Shown here in pieces: positions 6,727 to 9,066 of a stretch of DNA of 9,066 bases. Position 1 is the stretch's first letter. Each line of letters starts with the position of its first letter. A model generated the notes under the pieces. The model ran no database searches. It was not told the origin of the DNA and saw only the letters and a list, made by a program, of their open reading frames with translations. The translations under genes were made by a program, and so were the position numbers. The DNA lies in contig MNUO01000112.1 in NCBI GenBank assembly GCA_001871015.1, positions 2,930 to 11,995 of the forward strand, read 5' to 3'. Source of the DNA: Candidatus Desantisbacteria bacterium CG1_02_38_46 (lineage in GTDB: Bacteria > Desantisbacteria > UBA1551 > UBA1559).

Positions 6727-6749
6727 GCAGAGTAAACTCTGCCACTACA
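6727..6749 (-). repeat. inverted single copy of the palindromic repeat unit
   Basis: Bases 6727-6749 are the exact reverse complement of 6119-6141 over 23 bases. The inner part GCAGAGTAAACTCTGC is itself a perfect palindrome with arms of six and a four-base loop, and CACTACA is the flanking part that gives it an orientation. It lies in the secG leader, 12 bases before the AGGAGG ribosome-binding site, and would form a hairpin in the mRNA. Confidence 0.9.
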
Positions 6750-6774
6750 AAAAAAGGAAAAGGAGGAGAAAAAA

Positions 6775-7074
6775 ATGTTTACTTTTCTTTTAATACTTTT
6801 CGTGCTCGCATGTATAGTATTAATATTGGCTGTTTTACTTCAGACTGGAAAGGGAGGGCTTGGTGAGATTTTTGGAGGTGGCGCTGAACGTTCTCTATTT
6901 GGAGGTGCAGGCGCAGGAGGTTTCATCGTCAAGGTTACCATTGGGGCAGCCATAGTTTTTGTGGCTACGGCTCTGATTCTTTCTGTTATGTATTCTCGCG
7001 GGATTAGAATTGCACCAGTCCCTCAAGTTCCGGTATCGCCCGTTACAGCACCAGGAGGGGAGACGGCACCGTAA
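6775..7074 (+). CDS. secG: Protein translocase subunit SecG
   Basis: SecG is the small membrane subunit of the SecYEG translocon that helps SecA-driven export. The 99-residue protein has a first membrane helix at about 3-22 (FLLILFVLACIVLILAVLLQ) and the conserved glycine-rich loop: TGKGGLGEIFGGGAERSLFG (24-43), then GAGAGGF. A second helix spans about 51-70. A proline-rich tail (PVPQVPVSPVTAPGG, 81-95) follows; tails of this kind are variable in the family. AGGAGG at 6761-6766 precedes the ATG by eight bases. Its leader carries the inverted repeat hairpin. The following genes are co-oriented, and the solute-binding lipoprotein downstream would itself be a Sec substrate. Confidence 0.94.
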   Translation: MFTFLLILFVLACIVLILAVLLQTGKGGLGEIFGGGAERSLFGGAGAGGFIVKVTIGAAIVFVATALILSVMYSRGIRIAPVPQVPVSPVTAPGGETAP

Positions 7075-7148
7075 ATACGGAAAATTAGACAATTAGATTG
7101 TAGAGAGAAAATTATGACCCAGCATAGAAAACTTTTTAGGGGGTTAAA

Positions 7149-7358
7149 ATGGGTCGATATGAAGTAATTATTTATTGGAGCAATGAGGATAAGGCATTTA
7201 TTGCAGAGGTGCCGGAATTGCCTGGCTGTATTGCTGATGGAAAAACCTATCAGCAAGCCCTGAATAATGTAGAGACAATAATCCAGGAGTGGATCGAAAC
7301 CGCCGAAGAATTAGGACGTCCAATCCCTGAACCAAAAGGACGATTAGTATTCGCATGA
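7149..7358 (+). CDS. HicB-like (UPF0150 type) small protein, solitary
   Basis: This 69-residue protein matches the short HicB-like fold: YEVIIYWSNEDKAFIAEVPELPGCIADGKTYQQALNNVE (4-42), with the diagnostic AEVPELPGC and the helix TYQQALNNVETIIQEWIETA (33-52), ending in GRPIPEPKGRL. HicB proteins are antitoxins to the HicA ribonuclease, but many short forms stand alone with unknown roles. No HicA-like double-stranded-RNA-binding protein is visible on either side: the 74 bases upstream are too short and the 110 bases downstream show nothing like it. No C-terminal DNA-binding domain is present. AGGGGG at 7138-7143 is five bases before the ATG. It may be an orphan antitoxin or a domesticated protein. 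Confidence 0.85.
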   Translation: MGRYEVIIYWSNEDKAFIAEVPELPGCIADGKTYQQALNNVETIIQEWIETAEELGRPIPEPKGRLVFA

Positions 7359-7468
7359 AAGGGACGCAATACTCAATGCTCTTGTCCTGAAAAGTGAGAA
7401 TTTGAAACTTATTCTACCTGCGAGGTGGAACGGGTGCTACTTGTTATTTCTAAACAGCGGGAGATAGA

Positions 7469-9066
7469 ATGAAAAGGATTTTAACGATAGTTCTGGTGTT
7501 TAGTTTACTGGCAGGCTGTGCGAAGAAATCAGAGAAAATAAGTGAAGAAGGGGGAGTTCCTGCCTGTGGCGATACGATAATTGAAGCATCCATTGGCGAT
7601 GCTTCTCGTTTGAATCCGGTACTCGCCACTGACAGCGCATCCGGCGACATAAATGCCCTGGTATTCAATGGATTGGTCAAATATGACAGGAATATAAAAC
7701 TTGTAGGGGACCTCGCACAATCCTGGGAAGTTTCATCAGACGGGCTTATAATTACTTTCCATCTAAGGAAAGGAGTCAAGTGGCATGACGGAGAGGACTT
7801 TACCAGCTCTGATGTTCGATTTACTTATGAAAGGCTGATTGACCCCAAAGTTAAAACTCCATATTTTAGCGATTTCGAAAAAGTGAAAAAAATAGAAACT
7901 CCTGATAGCTGGACAGTGCGCGTATTCTATAAAGAACCATTTGCACCTGCATTAGAAAGCTGGGGTATGGGAATTATCCCAAGACATATTTTAGAAAATG
8001 GAGATTTTAACAAATCTCTATTTAACAGGCATCCAATTGGAACCGGTCCGTATATTTTCAAGAAATGGAGCACAATGGAAAAAATTGTCCTTGAATCAAA
8101 CCCGAATTATTTTGAGGGAAGACCGTCCATTGATAGATATGTTTATCGTATAATTCCGGACTTAAGCGTTCAGTTCTCAGAATTGTTGAAAGGCACCATT
8201 GACTCAATGGGTTTGGCTTCAGACCAGTATGTTAAGGAAAGTGAAACACTTCCTGCAAAATATGGAGTTAATTTATACCGTCACCCGGCTCTAAATTCAT
8301 ATACATACCTGGGGTTTAATTTGCTGAGTCCACTTTTCCAGGATAAAAAAGTAAGGCAGGCTATTTCCTGCGCGATTAACAAAAAGGAAATAGTTGAAAC
8401 AGTGCTGCAGGGATTTGGCAGACCAATAACAGGGCCATATCCTCCCACATTCTGGGCATACAATTCCAAGCTGAAGGACTATACCTATGATTTGGATAAA
8501 GCAAGACGTCTATTAGAATCGGCTGGATGGAAAGATAAGGATGGTGACGGTATCCTTGAGAAGGAAAGTATGCCATTTGAATTTACTATTATTACAAATC
8601 AGGGAAACAAGGAAAGGGAGTTGTGTGCCACAATTATCCAGGAGAAGTTAAGCAAGATTGGAATAAAGGTGAAGATAAGAATTTTAGAGTGGAGCACATT
8701 TGTTCACGAATATGTGGATAAAAAGAAATTTGATGCAGTTGTACTGGGCTGGAGTCTCTCATTGGATCCTGACCAATTTTCCATCTGGCACTCGAGCCAG
8801 ATTAAAAAAGGCTATAACTTCATTTCCTACAAGAACAAAGAAGTGGATAGACTTTTAGAAGAAGGGCGCAGGATTTTTGCTCCTGAAAAAAGAAAGAAAA
8901 TATACCATCGTTTCCATGAAATTCTGGCTGAAGAGCAACCCTATTGTTTTCTCTATGTAAGGGATGCACTTCCTGCAATACATGGAAGATTCAAGGGGAT
9001 AAAGGTTGAGCCTTTAGGAATCAGTTATAATTTTATAAAATGGTTTGTTCCAAAGAGCGAACAAAA
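7469..9066 (+). CDS. Peptide/nickel-type ABC transporter substrate-binding lipoprotein (partial, 3' end cut)
   Basis: This is a family 5 extracellular solute-binding protein (DppA/OppA/NikA type), which captures peptides or similar ligands for an ABC importer. The frame is open to the window edge: 532 complete codons plus two bases. The N terminus MKRILTIVLVFSLLAGC is a lipoprotein signal with lipobox LAGC, so C17 would be the lipidated residue. Family features are DLAQSWEVSSDGLIITFHLR (81-100) with GVKWHDGEDFTSSDVRFTYERL (102-123), HPIGTGPYIFKKW (188-200), NPNYFEGRPSIDRY (211-224), QDKKVRQAISCAINKKEIV (291-309) and the DxDGDG-type loop KDKDGDGILE (355-364). The last residues, FIKWFVPKS (522-530), are typical of the C terminus, so probably only a few codons are missing. 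GGGAG at 7459-7463 precedes the ATG. The 110-base gap before it shows no clear promoter or RNA. Ligand specificity cannot be read from the sequence, and no permease genes are in view. Confidence 0.93.
   Translation, partial: MKRILTIVLVFSLLAGCAKKSEKISEEGGVPACGDTIIEASIGDASRLNPVLATDSASGDINALVFNGLVKYDRNIKLVGDLAQSWEVSSDGLIITFHLRKGVKWHDGEDFTSSDVRFTYERLIDPKVKTPYFSDFEKVKKIETPDSWTVRVFYKEPFAPALESWGMGIIPRHILENGDFNKSLFNRHPIGTGPYIFKKWSTMEKIVLESNPNYFEGRPSIDRYVYRIIPDLSVQFSELLKGTIDSMGLASDQYVKESETLPAKYGVNLYRHPALNSYTYLGFNLLSPLFQDKKVRQAISCAINKKEIVETVLQGFGRPITGPYPPTFWAYNSKLKDYTYDLDKARRLLESAGWKDKDGDGILEKESMPFEFTIITNQGNKERELCATIIQEKLSKIGIKVKIRILEWSTFVHEYVDKKKFDAVVLGWSLSLDPDQFSIWHSSQIKKGYNFISYKNKEVDRLLEEGRRIFAPEKRKKIYHRFHEILAEEQPYCFLYVRDALPAIHGRFKGIKVEPLGISYNFIKWFVPKSEQ

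Noticed and set aside
6700-6775. Frameshift rather than truncation in the HEPN gene
   Set aside because: Neither other frame after 6700 resembles the rest of a HEPN protein before the repeat and the secG leader are reached.
7069-7080. Hairpin CCGTA-AA-TACGG at the end of secG as a terminator
   Set aside because: The stem is only five base pairs with a two-base loop and is followed by As, not a T-run.
7359-7468. Possible hicA gene or remnant downstream of the HicB-like protein
   Set aside because: The 110 bases contain no frame resembling HicA in any reading, and no start with a suitable ribosome-binding site other than that of the next gene.

Overview
The window reads like a chromosomal segment of an uncultivated, AT-rich bacterium. 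It shows a standard bacterial 23S-5S rRNA order, a complete ruvCAB set, queA, secG and a lipoprotein-type solute-binding protein. A SpoIID-domain protein sits in the ruv-queA block, and dispersed palindromic repeats of the kind common in metagenome-assembled candidate phyla are present. From memory the layout resembles Omnitrophota- or Desantisbacteria-like lineages. This is an impression from synteny and repeat style, not a phylogenetic result.

Layout, all on the + strand. Bases 1-346 are the 3' end of 23S rRNA, and 421-540 are 5S rRNA. Only 20 bases later yebC begins (561-1277). A perfect 22-bp inverted repeat (1278-1346) fills most of the gap to the Holliday-junction genes ruvC (GTG start), ruvA (TTG start) and ruvB; ruvA and ruvB overlap by ATGA. 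A small protein of about 90 residues (3525-3797) follows, whose C-terminal half recalls the PC4/YdbC single-strand DNA-binding fold. It overlaps the start of a secreted SpoIID-domain protein (3746-4957), which in turn overlaps queA by ATGA (4954-5985).

Bases 5986-6315 hold no gene. They contain a good sigma-70-like promoter with an internal palindrome, three exact tandem copies of a 26-bp unit built from palindromes, and decayed relatives of that unit. Next comes a damaged HEPN/MNT-type toxin-antitoxin remnant. The nucleotidyltransferase (6316-6594) lacks the usual GS part of its active site, and the HEPN partner (6591-6710) breaks off after 39 residues. An inverted copy of the palindromic repeat (6727-6749) lies just beyond it. 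Then follow secG (6775-7074), a solitary HicB-like protein (7149-7358) and a family 5 (peptide/nickel type) solute-binding lipoprotein that runs off the window (7469-9066).

Functionally, 1-5985 is a housekeeping block: ribosomal RNA, a translation factor, Holliday-junction migration and resolution, envelope remodelling and tRNA queuosine synthesis, mostly tightly packed or coupled. From 5986 to 6775 the sequence looks like a repeat-rich scar between two conserved blocks. I found no convincing new defence or mobile system. The parts most worth a second look are the chimeric palindrome array, the broken HEPN/MNT pair between inverted repeat copies, the small PC4-like protein in the ruv cluster, and yebC placed directly behind the rRNA operon.
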